Source: Chelativorans sp. AA-79
Lineage (GTDB): Bacteria; Pseudomonadota; Alphaproteobacteria; Rhizobiales; Rhizobiaceae
Assembly: GCF_029457495.1 (NCBI RefSeq)
Contig: NZ_CP120361.1
Coordinates: 4,604,001-4,668,000, forward strand
Direction: 5' to 3'
Length of the DNA stretch: 64,000 nt
The notes under the pieces are model-generated. The model ran no database searches, was not told where the DNA came from, and was given only the letters and a program-made list of their open reading frames with translations. The translations under genes were made by a program, and so were the position numbers. Positions 55,221-63,539 of the stretch are shown here, piece by piece (position 1 is the stretch's first letter; each line of letters opens with the position of its first letter).

Positions 55221-56267
55221 ATGCGCTTGCTCATTCTCGGCACCGGCAAGATGGCCAACCAGCATGCCACCCGCTTTGCGGCCATTCCCGGTGTCCATCT
55301 CGTGGGCGGAGTGGATACCGACTCCGAGCGACTCAGCGCCTTCTGCGCCGCGCACAAGATCGAACACGGTTTCTCCACGACCGACGAGGCGCTCGCCTGG
55401 GGCGAGTTCGACGCCGTCACCAATGTGACGCCGGATGCCGCGCATTATGCGACGAGCCTCGCCTGCATCGCCGCCGGCAAGCACGTGCTGTGCGAAAAAC
55501 CGCTGGCGACGAACTACGCCGAGGCGACCGAAATGGCCGACGCCGCCGAGAGAGCAGGCGTGGTGGCGATGGTCAATCTCAGCTACCGCAACGTGGCCGA
55601 GATCCACGCCGCGCGCGAGATGGTGCTTTCCGGCCGCATCGGCGAAGTGAAGCACATCGAGGCCTCCTACCTGCAGAGCTGGCTCGTCTCCAAGGCTTGG
55701 GGCGACTGGCGCACGGGCCAGCAATGGCTGTGGCGCCTGTCTAAAGGACACGGCTCGAACGGGACGCTCGGCGATATCGGCATCCATATCCTCGACTTCG
55801 CCTCCTATGGGGCGGGGACGGACATCGAGACGGTCACCAGCCGCCTCAAGACCTTCCACAAGGCCGACGGCGACCGGATCGGCGATTACACGCTCGACGC
55901 CAATGACAGCTTCATCATGACGGCGGGATTCGCCAACGGCGCGGTGGGCGTGATCCATGCCACGCGCTGGGCCACCGGCCACCTCAACGACCTGCGCGTG
56001 CGCATCTATGGCGACAAGGGCGGGATCGAGGTGCAGCACGACCTCAAGAGTTCAAAGCTCCGGGTCTGCCTCGATGAGGATGCCGAGACGGCGACCTGGC
56101 GCGACATGGAGGCCACCCCCGTGGCGAGCAATTACGAGCGCTTCGTCAACGCGGTGCGGTTCAACCTGCCGACGGAGCCGAGCTTCCGGCACGCGGCCGG
56201 GCTGCAGCGCATCCTCGACCTCGCCGCCGCTTCGGACGAGACTGCGCCGGCGTTCTCGCGCGTGTGA
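55221..56267 (+). CDS. Gfo/Idh/MocA family oxidoreductase (ThuB-like)
   Basis: A 348-residue NAD(P)-dependent sugar or inositol dehydrogenase family member. The N-terminal Rossmann domain starts MRLLILGTGKMANQHATRF; HVLCEKPLATNYAEATEM carries the conserved EKP Lys. The C-terminal domain has GTLGDIGIHILDFASYGAG with the expected Asp/His. It probably forms a two-gene operon with the ThuA-like gene. No sugar transporter gene is adjacent other than the rha system. Confidence 0.88.
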   Translation: MRLLILGTGKMANQHATRFAAIPGVHLVGGVDTDSERLSAFCAAHKIEHGFSTTDEALAWGEFDAVTNVTPDAAHYATSLACIAAGKHVLCEKPLATNYAEATEMADAAERAGVVAMVNLSYRNVAEIHAAREMVLSGRIGEVKHIEASYLQSWLVSKAWGDWRTGQQWLWRLSKGHGSNGTLGDIGIHILDFASYGAGTDIETVTSRLKTFHKADGDRIGDYTLDANDSFIMTAGFANGAVGVIHATRWATGHLNDLRVRIYGDKGGIEVQHDLKSSKLRVCLDEDAETATWRDMEATPVASNYERFVNAVRFNLPTEPSFRHAAGLQRILDLAAASDETAPAFSRV

Positions 56268-56315
56268 TCGCGAACAGGGACGGAGCGCCGGCCGCGCTTC
56301 GCCCGGCCGGGGCCG

Positions 56316-56391
56316 GCCGTACGCGTGCGGAGCGTACGGCTCCGCGATCCCTCCCCCCGAGGACGGATCGTACTCGTCCTTGATGTTTTTT
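56316..56391 (+). terminator. Terminator region after the ThuAB-like operon
   Basis: Two consecutive hairpins are present. GCCGTACGC (56316-56324) pairs with GCGTACGGC (56332-56340). AGGACG (56360-56365) pairs with CGTCCT (56375-56380) and is followed within 6 nt by six T residues (56386-56391). The second is a plausible intrinsic terminator; the first may be a roadblock or repeat. Confidence 0.45.
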
Positions 56392-56486
56392 GCGATCAAA
56401 GGCAGCCTCTAGGGCACTGGGGCGTTTAGAAGGGCGGCGGAAACTTTCGCCGCGCCAGAATTCTGCGCCGAGGAAACGAACGCCCA

Positions 56487-58157
56487 ATGACCGGATCCAT
56501 CTTCTTTCTGCACATGGCTGGAGCGATCGCGCTGCTTCTGTGGGCGACGCGCATGGTGCGCACGGGAGTGGAACGCGCTTACGGCGAGGCGTTGAAGCAG
56601 CGGCTGCGGCACACGCTCGGCAATCCGCTTCTCGCTGCGTTCACCGGTCTCGCGCTTGCGGTGGCGCTGCAGAGCTCGACCGCAGTCACGCTGCTCGTCG
56701 GCTCCTTCGCCGGGTCGGGAATCGTGACGGGGCTTGCCGGCATCCTTGCCGTGCGCGGCGCCGAAGTGGGGTCGGCGCTCGTCGTCAAGATCCTGAGCTT
56801 CGACCTCACGCTCCTGGTTCCGCTTTGCCTCGTAGTGGGGACGGCGATTTTCATGACCACGGAGCGGCGGGAGTGGCGGCAGGCCGGCCGCATCCTCGTC
56901 GGCATCGGCCTCCTGATCCTCTCGCTGGAGATGATGGGCGAGGCCTCCGAGCCGCTGCGGCAGAGCCGTATCGTGCCGCTGATCGTGGGGTATCTCTCCA
57001 GCGATCCAACCACCGCCTTCCTGCTTGCGGCGGTCGTGACCTACCTCTTCCATTCGAGCATCGCCGCGGTGCTCCTCCTCGCCACCTTCGCGGAACGGGG
57101 GATCGTTTCTCCCGAACTCGGCATCGTGATGGTGCTGGGCGTCAATCTCGGCAGTTCCTTCATCGCGCCGATGCTGACGCGGGCTTCGCCCCCGGCGTGC
57201 CGCGTGGTGCCGCTCGGCAATCTCCTGATGCGCGGCGCGGGCTCCGTGATGGTGCTGGCCGCCTTCCTGTTCTTCCGCCCGCAGACCTCCCTGCTCGGCG
57301 CAGGGGCGGCGGACCAGGTCGTGCATGCCCACATCCTCTTCAACCTGCTGATCCTCGTGGCGGGCATCCCCCTGTCGCGGCTCGTGCTGAAGGCCACGGA
57401 AGGGATCGTGGCGCTCTCCCCCGGACCGGGCCCGCAGGAGCAGCAGGAAGCGTTGCTGAACGAAGTCAGCGCGCTCGACGACGGCGCACTGGACAAGCCG
57501 GCGCAGGCGCTCGCCAATGTGACGCGCGAGGCGGTGCGGATGTGCGAGACGGTGGAATTCATGCTGCGCCGCGTGCTCGAGCTCTACCGGCAGGCGGACA
57601 AGCAGGAGATCCGGGCACTCGCCGACCTGGACGACACCCTCGACCGCCGCCACGCCGCGATCAAGCTCTATCTCGCCCGCATCAGGCGCGAGGAGATGTC
57701 GGCGCAAGAGGCGCGGCAGTGCCAGGAGCTGCTCGGCGTCTGCGTCAGGCTCGAGCAGGCGGGCGACATCATCGTGCGCAACCTGCTCGCCCACGCCAGG
57801 CGGAAGATGGAGCGCAAGGTGGAGTTCACGGAGGAAGGCTGGGAAGAGCTTTCCACCTTCCACGCCGCTGTTCTCGCCAATGCGCGGCTTGCCTTCAACC
57901 TGCTCGTGACGGGAGACCCCGAGACCGCGCGCCGACTCGTGGCCGAAAAGGACCGGATGCGCGACATCGAGAAGACCCTGAGCCAGCGCCATTTCGAACG
58001 CCTGCGCATGGGCGCGGAGCAGAGCGTGGAGACGAGCTCCATCCATCTGGACACCATCCGGGACCTCAAGCAGATCAACTCCCTGCTCGCCGCGATGGCC
58101 TATCCCATGCTGGAGGCGGAGGGGCTGCTGAGCGATACGCGTCTCAGGTCAGCTTGA
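56487..58157 (+). CDS. Na/Pi cotransporter family protein with PhoU-like C-terminus
   Basis: A 556-residue protein. The membrane half (about 1-315) has two inverted repeats of the Na/Pi-cotransporter type: VALQSSTAVTLLVGSFAGSG with the canonical QSS motif, and the second repeat reads FHSSIAAVLLLATFAERG, with His in place of Gln. The C-terminal 220 residues are helical and PhoU-like. It probably imports or exports phosphate with sodium. Its 3' end overlaps the convergent deacetylase gene by 14 nt. No Pho box is visible upstream. Confidence 0.87.
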   Translation: MTGSIFFLHMAGAIALLLWATRMVRTGVERAYGEALKQRLRHTLGNPLLAAFTGLALAVALQSSTAVTLLVGSFAGSGIVTGLAGILAVRGAEVGSALVVKILSFDLTLLVPLCLVVGTAIFMTTERREWRQAGRILVGIGLLILSLEMMGEASEPLRQSRIVPLIVGYLSSDPTTAFLLAAVVTYLFHSSIAAVLLLATFAERGIVSPELGIVMVLGVNLGSSFIAPMLTRASPPACRVVPLGNLLMRGAGSVMVLAAFLFFRPQTSLLGAGAADQVVHAHILFNLLILVAGIPLSRLVLKATEGIVALSPGPGPQEQQEALLNEVSALDDGALDKPAQALANVTREAVRMCETVEFMLRRVLELYRQADKQEIRALADLDDTLDRRHAAIKLYLARIRREEMSAQEARQCQELLGVCVRLEQAGDIIVRNLLAHARRKMERKVEFTEEGWEELSTFHAAVLANARLAFNLLVTGDPETARRLVAEKDRMRDIEKTLSQRHFERLRMGAEQSVETSSIHLDTIRDLKQINSLLAAMAYPMLEAEGLLSDTRLRSA

Positions 58158-59187
58158 AGGCGAGGCCGGACAGGAGCGCCTCGACGTAGCGCTTCTTCTG
58201 GAAATAGCCATTCAGCGAGACGCGGCTGGCGGCTGTCGGCCGGTCGAGGATGGCGGCGGAGAGGACACCGGGCTGGGTGGTGACCGCGACCGCAAATCCC
58301 GCCCGTGCGGCGGCTTCGACCTCGCGCTCTCCCACGGCGGCGGCAAATCCGTAGGGATAGGCGAACGCCCGCGGATAGCGCCCGACATAGGTTTCCACCG
58401 CCTGCGCGGAGCCCTTGAGCTCTTCGCGAAGGCGCGCCTCGCTCACGCGGCGCAGATTGACATGGGTGAGCGTGTGCGCGCCGAACCGGGCGAGCGGATC
58501 CGCCGCGAGCGCGCGCAGTTCGCTCGCGTCCATCGTCAGGTCGGAGGTGACGGCGAGCGGATCGATCCCGCAGCGTCGCGCCAGCGCGTCGATGCGCGCC
58601 ACCGCCTCGTCCTCGCCGGCGGTCTCGACAAAGGTGGAGAAGCGGGCATAGGCCGCGTGCTTCTGCGCATTCGTCGCCAGTTCGAGCGTTTCGGCGCCGC
58701 CGCCGAAGTCGAACTCGATTTCATCGCTTCCGGCCGTCAGCAGGGTCACAGTCTCCCACCACAGCGAGTGCGTCCGCTCGACGAAGCCCGCCGTGATGAA
58801 GATGGTGTAGGGGACGCCGTATCTGCGGAACACGGGTGCTGCGTGTTCGGCATTGTCGCGGTAGCCGTCATCCAGCGTGAAGCTGACGAAGCGCCTTTTG
58901 TCGGCGGGATCCGCGAGGAGTTCGGGCAGGTCCTCGACGGCAACCGGCGTCAGCCCCGCCTCCAGCGAAGCCTGAACGGCGGTGTCGAGGAATTCCGGCG
59001 TCACCGAAAGCGGCGCGTTGGGATCATAGGAGGCGCCGTTGGAGGGGCGAACATGGTGCAGCGTGAAGATGACTCCGCGACCACCCGCCGAAGGCAGGAG
59101 ACGCCGTGCGCCGGACCACGCGATCGCATCGAGGACACCGCGGATGACCGCATATTTCACGGCCTGTCGTGCTGGGATATCGGGCAT
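58144..59187 (-). CDS. Polysaccharide deacetylase (NodB domain) family protein
   Basis: A 347-residue carbohydrate esterase 4 protein. It has VIFTLHHVRPSN, the metal-site motif SFTLDDGYRDNAEHAAPVFR (LDDG in place of TFDDG), and the second motif FGAHTLTHVNLRRV with HTLTH. No obvious signal peptide is seen, so the enzyme may act in the cytoplasm on a lipid-linked or soluble glycan. The gene follows the ATP-grasp gene by 22 nt and is probably co-transcribed with it. Confidence 0.87.
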   Translation of the reverse strand: MPDIPARQAVKYAVIRGVLDAIAWSGARRLLPSAGGRGVIFTLHHVRPSNGASYDPNAPLSVTPEFLDTAVQASLEAGLTPVAVEDLPELLADPADKRRFVSFTLDDGYRDNAEHAAPVFRRYGVPYTIFITAGFVERTHSLWWETVTLLTAGSDEIEFDFGGGAETLELATNAQKHAAYARFSTFVETAGEDEAVARIDALARRCGIDPLAVTSDLTMDASELRALAADPLARFGAHTLTHVNLRRVSEARLREELKGSAQAVETYVGRYPRAFAYPYGFAAAVGEREVEAAARAGFAVAVTTQPGVLSAAILDRPTAASRVSLNGYFQKKRYVEALLSGLAFKLT

Positions 59188-59209
59188 GGCGGTCAGCCGT
59201 CTCGCCTCT

Positions 59210-60460
59210 TCAATGGATCTTCAGGAAACGCCGCGTCAGCACGCGCCAGGCGGTCAGTGGGATATCGATCAGCCCCGGCATCGGATCGGAGGCGGAGAAT
59301 GCCGCCCAGGCGCGCACGGTGGCGAAGGAGCGAAAATAATCGCCGGCCCGCAGCCGCCTAGTCGCGACAAGCCGGGAGCCGGCCGCTGCATCCCGCACCA
59401 GATACATCCACGAGACCTTCCGCCGTGCGGCCTTGGCCGCGACATCCCTGCCCTCCGCCACGTCCCAAAGCATGGCGCCGAGATCCACCCCGGCGGCCGC
59501 TGCAAGCCCGAACCAGGACCATGGGCGCGGGTTCACGTCGAGCACACGCATCCGGTCGTCGCGCGCATCGTGCTTGAATTCCACTTCGACCAAACCGTGA
59601 TAGCCGATGTCGCCAAGGATGTGCCGGGCCGCTTCGAGGACGCGCGGCTCCTCGACCACCTCCACGAATGTGCTCGTATAGCCGAAATCGACCGGGTACT
59701 GCCGCCCTCGCCGCGCGGCGAACTCGGCGACCGGCCGGCCTTCGCTCCACAACGCCGCGTAGGAGAACTGGCTTTCCCCTCCGCCGGGGATCAGCTCCTG
59801 CACGACGACATTGTCGAGCCCGATCTGACCTGCGGCTTCCCTGTAGGCGGCGAGAAACCCGTCCTTGTCGTCGGCGCGGGCGACCTTGGCCCTGGAAAAG
59901 GAATCCCGGCCGCCGCCCATGTTCGGCTTCAGGACGACGGGGAAACGGATCTCGGCCCGCGCGGCCTCTTCAACGGAGGAGAATTCATAGGTCGGCGGTA
60001 CGTCGACGCCGAGCTCAGCGGCGCGGCGGTAAAGAAGCGGCTTCTCGCAGACCCATTTCAGGCGCTCCCAACCGGGCAGCGCGATGTTGTAGGCAGCCGA
60101 AAGCGCTTCAACCGATTGCGCGACGAGCCGCACCTCGGCATCGGCGGCCGGCACGAGCAGGAAGCCTTCCAGCCCGTGTTCGGCCGCCGCAGCGCGCAGG
60201 AAGGGGACCGAGCCAGGGTCGGCAGCGCCCTGCCAGCGCAGAGTGCGGTGCACGTGGCGCGACCAGCTCGGCAGAGGATTGTCGTTGGTGATGAGCCAGA
60301 CGGGGACGCCGCGGCGACCAAGGCTGCGCGCGAGCGCCAGGGTTCCATGCGCACCGCCGAGAATCGCCACGCCGCGGGGATGCGCCGAAAGGGGCCCTTG
60401 CTTCCGCGGCGCACCGCCTTCCATCCTGGTCCCTTCGGACATACCGTCCAACGCCCCCAT
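59210..60460 (-). CDS. ATP-grasp domain protein of unknown specificity
   Basis: A 416-residue cytosolic carboxylate-amine ligase-like protein. An N-terminal pre-ATP-grasp Rossmann segment (VAILGGAHGTLALARSLGRR) is followed by the ATP-binding region (FPVVLKPNMGGGRDSFSRAK and VVVQELIPGGGESQFSY). The Mg-binding end is GLVEVEFKHD ... RVLDVNPRPWSWF. The NPRPW motif is typical of carbamoyl-phosphate-synthetase-like ATP-grasp ligases found in cell-envelope and natural-product clusters. It has a 60-residue C-terminal tail. Substrate unknown; coupling to a deacetylase gene suggests attachment of an amino acid or carboxylate to a glycan. Start codon uncertain among several Met near the N-terminus. Confidence 0.78.
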   Translation of the reverse strand: MGALDGMSEGTRMEGGAPRKQGPLSAHPRGVAILGGAHGTLALARSLGRRGVPVWLITNDNPLPSWSRHVHRTLRWQGAADPGSVPFLRAAAAEHGLEGFLLVPAADAEVRLVAQSVEALSAAYNIALPGWERLKWVCEKPLLYRRAAELGVDVPPTYEFSSVEEAARAEIRFPVVLKPNMGGGRDSFSRAKVARADDKDGFLAAYREAAGQIGLDNVVVQELIPGGGESQFSYAALWSEGRPVAEFAARRGRQYPVDFGYTSTFVEVVEEPRVLEAARHILGDIGYHGLVEVEFKHDARDDRMRVLDVNPRPWSWFGLAAAAGVDLGAMLWDVAEGRDVAAKAARRKVSWMYLVRDAAAGSRLVATRRLRAGDYFRSFATVRAWAAFSASDPMPGLIDIPLTAWRVLTRRFLKIH

Positions 60461-60556
60461 ACAATCCGCCTCTCCGTTCGGGCAACGATATGCACCCGCC
60501 CGTTAAAAAAACGCTCCCGGCCAACTCGTCCGTGCACTCGATCGCCAGGGGCTAAG

Positions 60557-61375
60557 TCACCCCTGCACCTCGAAACGCGGCGAGGAGTTGCGCATGGGGA
60601 TGCAGAGCGGGCGGTCGTGCACCGGATCCTCGATCACGCGGCACTGGATGCCGAAGACGGAGGCGATCAGCTCTTCCGTCATCATGGTCCGGGGCGGACC
60701 GGCCTTGACGATCCTGCCGTCCTGCATGAAGACGAGGAGATCGGCATAACGGGCGGCGAGGTTGAGGTCGTGGAGGACGAGCACGACCGTGCGACCGTGC
60801 TCGCGGTTGAGCCGGCCGACCAGATCGAGGCAGTCGATCTGGTGCGCCATGTCGAGATGGTTCACCGGCTCGTCGAGGCAGATGATATCGGTCTGCTGCG
60901 CTAGCACCATGGCGATCCAGACGCGCTGGAGCTGGCCGCCCGAGAGCGAGCCCAGCCGGCGATCCCGCAGGTGCCCTACGCCGGTGCCGAACATTGCGTC
61001 CTCGACGGCCGTCGCATCGTCCTTGCTCCAGGGCTGCATCATCGCCTGGTGCGGGTAGCGGCCGAGCCGCACGAGTTCCTCCACCCGCATGTCCTCGGGC
61101 GCGGAGGGCGATTGCGCCAACAGCCCGATCTCGCGCGCGATCTCCTTCTCGCGCAGCCTGCCGATGTCGGTCTCGCCTAGGAGCACACGGCCCGACCTGG
61201 CCGCATGCAGCCTGCGGATCGCGCGCAGGAGCGTGGATTTGCCGCAGCCGTTCGGGCCCGCGAGCACGGTGATACCGCCCTTCGGGATCGCGAGCGAGAT
61301 AGCGTCGACAGCGAGCCGGGGACCGTAGGCGACCGAAAGCGCGTCGACCGTCAGCCCGTTGAGCGCCTTATCCAT
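60557..61375 (-). CDS. Siderophore-type ABC transporter ATP-binding protein (FecE/FhuC type)
   Basis: A 272-residue ATPase with Walker A GPNGCGKST, signature SLSGGQLQRVWIAMVLAQQ and Walker B IICLDEPVNHLD, the last typical of FecE/FhuC/BtuD proteins. It overlaps the permease gene upstream by 8 nt. It is the last gene of the leftward permease-permease-ATPase operon. Confidence 0.93.
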   Translation of the reverse strand: MDKALNGLTVDALSVAYGPRLAVDAISLAIPKGGITVLAGPNGCGKSTLLRAIRRLHAARSGRVLLGETDIGRLREKEIAREIGLLAQSPSAPEDMRVEELVRLGRYPHQAMMQPWSKDDATAVEDAMFGTGVGHLRDRRLGSLSGGQLQRVWIAMVLAQQTDIICLDEPVNHLDMAHQIDCLDLVGRLNREHGRTVVLVLHDLNLAARYADLLVFMQDGRIVKAGPPRTMMTEELIASVFGIQCRVIEDPVHDRPLCIPMRNSSPRFEVQG

Positions 61376-62435
61376 GGAGGCGGTCCTTCCGCAAAAGGAG
61401 ATAGAGGAAGTAGGGAGCGCCGATCACGGCCGTCACCGTACCCGCCGGTACTTCCGTCGGTGCGAAGAGCCCCCGGACGACGAGGTCGGCTCCCATCAGC
61501 ATCGCCGCACCGGCGAGGCCGCTGGCGAGGATTCCGGCCGGCGCGGAACGCCCCACCAGGAGGCGCGCCATATGAGGGGCGAGCAGGCCGATAAAGCTGA
61601 CGCCGCCGGCAAAGGCCACCGACAGCGCGGTGAGAGCCGCGGCGAGCGCAAAGACCAGCAGCCGGAAGACGGGCAGGTTCAAGCCCACCGACCGGGCGGA
61701 AACCTCGTCGAGGTCGCTGGGCGGCAGGCGCGTGGCCGCGACAAGGGCCAGGAGGAGCGCGGGAAGAAGGAGCAGTGCGGTCAACTGCACCTCGCCCCAA
61801 TTGGTCTCGTTGACGGCGCCGGCGATCCAGCGCGCGGCCTGGGTGGTGCGGTAGATGGGGCCGATCAGCATGAGGACCATGGTGACGGCCTTCGCGGCGG
61901 CGGCCACCGCGATGCCGAAGAGGAGCAGCCGTACCGCCGAGGACGCCTGCCGCCCGCTCAGGACGAAGACGAGCGCCACCGCCGCGCCCGCGCCGAGGGC
62001 GGCCGCCACCGGCTGCCAGGCGATGCTGGTGACGAGCGAATTGCTCTCGTCGGAAAGCAGCGCCAGGAAGATGACGACGCCGAGTGCCGCACCATCGACG
62101 ATGCCAAGCACGCTGGGCGAGGCGAGATCGTTGCGTGTGACCTTCTGAAGCAGGAAGCCGGCCATGGCGATCGCGCCGCCGGCGAGTGCCGCAAGGAGGA
62201 CGCGCGGCAGCCGCAGCTGCAGGATGATGAGCTTATCGGTCCGCTCGCCGCCGCCCAAGAGGGCGGCGAGAACCTTTTCCAAAGGAATCCAGGTGGAGCC
62301 GAAGGCCGTGCTGCCAAGCAGCAGGAGGGCTGCGACGGCGAGGAGCCCGAAGAGCACGGTGACCGCCCGCGCGCGGTCGCGGGCGAGGCTGCCGAGAGCG
62401 GGGGCCGCCCGCTGAAGCTTCGCCGCCCCGCCCAT
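61368..62435 (-). CDS. Siderophore-type ABC transporter permease 2 (FecCD family)
   Basis: A 355-residue FecCD permease with about ten hydrophobic helices. Motifs are LRLPRVLLAALAGGAIAMAG, LASPSVLGIVDGAALGVVIF and GGVSFIGLLAPHMARLLVGR, the last being the conserved ATPase-contact loop. ATG 62435 shares its first base position with the stop of the preceding permease gene. The 356-residue upstream in-frame reading (to 63503) is a shadow of that gene and is rejected. Confidence 0.93.
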   Translation of the reverse strand: MGGAAKLQRAAPALGSLARDRARAVTVLFGLLAVAALLLLGSTAFGSTWIPLEKVLAALLGGGERTDKLIILQLRLPRVLLAALAGGAIAMAGFLLQKVTRNDLASPSVLGIVDGAALGVVIFLALLSDESNSLVTSIAWQPVAAALGAGAAVALVFVLSGRQASSAVRLLLFGIAVAAAAKAVTMVLMLIGPIYRTTQAARWIAGAVNETNWGEVQLTALLLLPALLLALVAATRLPPSDLDEVSARSVGLNLPVFRLLVFALAAALTALSVAFAGGVSFIGLLAPHMARLLVGRSAPAGILASGLAGAAMLMGADLVVRGLFAPTEVPAGTVTAVIGAPYFLYLLLRKDRLHG

Positions 62436-63457
62436 CAGGCCGCGCGCCTGCGGAGGAGCATGAGCAGCAGGCCCGCCCCCACGACACCGGTGATGGCGCC
62501 CACGGGAGCCTCCGTCGGGTAAATGACGAAGCGGGCGAGGATGTCGGCCGCCGTCGCATAGACGGCGCCGATCAGCGCCGCTGCGCCAAGTTGCACGGTA
62601 TGTCGCGAGCCGACGAGGGCACGCGCTGCATGTGGCACGACCAGCCCGACAAAGCTCACCGGGCCGGCCATCGCCACCGAGGCACCCGTGAGCAGCGCGA
62701 CGGCCACGAAGCTTGCGACCCGGATCACGCGTACCGGCGCGCCCAGACTCTGCGCGGTCATGTCGTCCGTCTGCAGGGCGTCGAGCGGGCGGGCGAGAAG
62801 CGCCGCGAGCAACCCGCCCGCCAACAGAAGGGGAAGGTTGCGCGCCACCAGATCGAGCGGCCGGTCCACGAAGGCGCCGGCGAGCCAGAAGAGGAGTTGC
62901 TGCAGTTCCGCCTCGTTGACGGTGAGCACCACCTCGACCATGGCGTTCATCAGCCCGGCGAAGGTGACGCCCACGAGCACGATGCGCACCGGCGAAAGCC
63001 CGCCCGCCGTCGCTGCCAGCGCGAAGACGACAACGCTGGTGAGGAAGGCGCCGGCGGTCGCCGCGAAGGACAGCCCGACGAGCGAGGAGACGCCGAAGCC
63101 GGCGCTCGCCGCCACGACCGCCAGCGAGGCACCGGCATTCAAGCCCAGCGTGTCCGGCGAAGCGATGCGGTTGCGCGAAAGCGTCTGGACGATCACGCCC
63201 GCCACCCCGAGCGCGGCGCCCACCAGCGGCGCCACCACCGCGCGCGGCAGGCGGTATTCGCGGATTACCGTGTCGGCCTCGCTCGCGCCGGAGCCGGCAA
63301 GCGCGTTCCAGAGATCGCCGGGCGTATAGAGTGTGTAGCCCAGAAGCAGGCTGCCGAGTACCGCCAGACACAGCAGGGCCGCGAGGCCCGCATAGATGAA
63401 GGGCAGCCGGTTTCCGCCCTCGGCGGCGGGCAAGGCGATGGGCACGTAGCTGCTCAA
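62435..63457 (-). CDS. Siderophore-type ABC transporter permease 1 (FecCD family)
   Basis: A 340-residue FecCD permease. Motifs are YRLPRAVVAPLVGAALGVAG, RNRIASPDTLGLNAGASLAV and GPVSFVGLVVPHAARALVGS. The start is TTG at 63457 with no strong ribosome binding site; a GTG at 63445 is an alternative. It is divergent from the binding-protein gene at 63540, and all four genes would make one importer. Confidence 0.91.
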   Translation of the reverse strand: MSSYVPIALPAAEGGNRLPFIYAGLAALLCLAVLGSLLLGYTLYTPGDLWNALAGSGASEADTVIREYRLPRAVVAPLVGAALGVAGVIVQTLSRNRIASPDTLGLNAGASLAVVAASAGFGVSSLVGLSFAATAGAFLTSVVVFALAATAGGLSPVRIVLVGVTFAGLMNAMVEVVLTVNEAELQQLLFWLAGAFVDRPLDLVARNLPLLLAGGLLAALLARPLDALQTDDMTAQSLGAPVRVIRVASFVAVALLTGASVAMAGPVSFVGLVVPHAARALVGSRHTVQLGAAALIGAVYATAADILARFVIYPTEAPVGAITGVVGAGLLLMLLRRRAA

Positions 63458-63460
63458 AGG

Positions 63461-63475
63461 TGATGTTGACAGTCA
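63461..63475. promoter_or_regulatory. Possible RirA iron-responsive operator (IRO-like)
   Basis: TGATGTTGACAGTCA fits TGA-N9-TCA, the IRO consensus recognised by RirA in rhizobia. It lies in the 82-nt divergent gap between the two halves of the siderophore importer and overlaps a TTGACA (63466-63471). The motif is short enough to arise by chance, so confidence is limited. Confidence 0.35.
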
Positions 63476-63539
63476 GGTTTGCTTCTGCTTCTTGCTGTCC
63501 CAAATTCCCACTGTGTTTGTCAAGTTAGGTGCGCCCGCC

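Noticed and set aside
56390..58189. 599-codon plus-strand ORF overlapping the Na/Pi cotransporter, and its 545-codon antisense at 56409-58046
   Set aside because: Both are other frames of the cotransporter gene, which has the QSS motif and membrane topology; the alternatives are Arg/Ala/Pro or His/Glu-rich without domains.
62436..63503. N-terminal extension of the second FecCD permease to 711 codons
   Set aside because: The extension is an out-of-frame reading of the first permease gene; the real start is ATG 62435.
63458..63539. Cobalamin riboswitch upstream of the siderophore-type importer
   Set aside because: The 82-nt gap is too short for the element and shows no B12-box; iron or siderophore transport is more likely.
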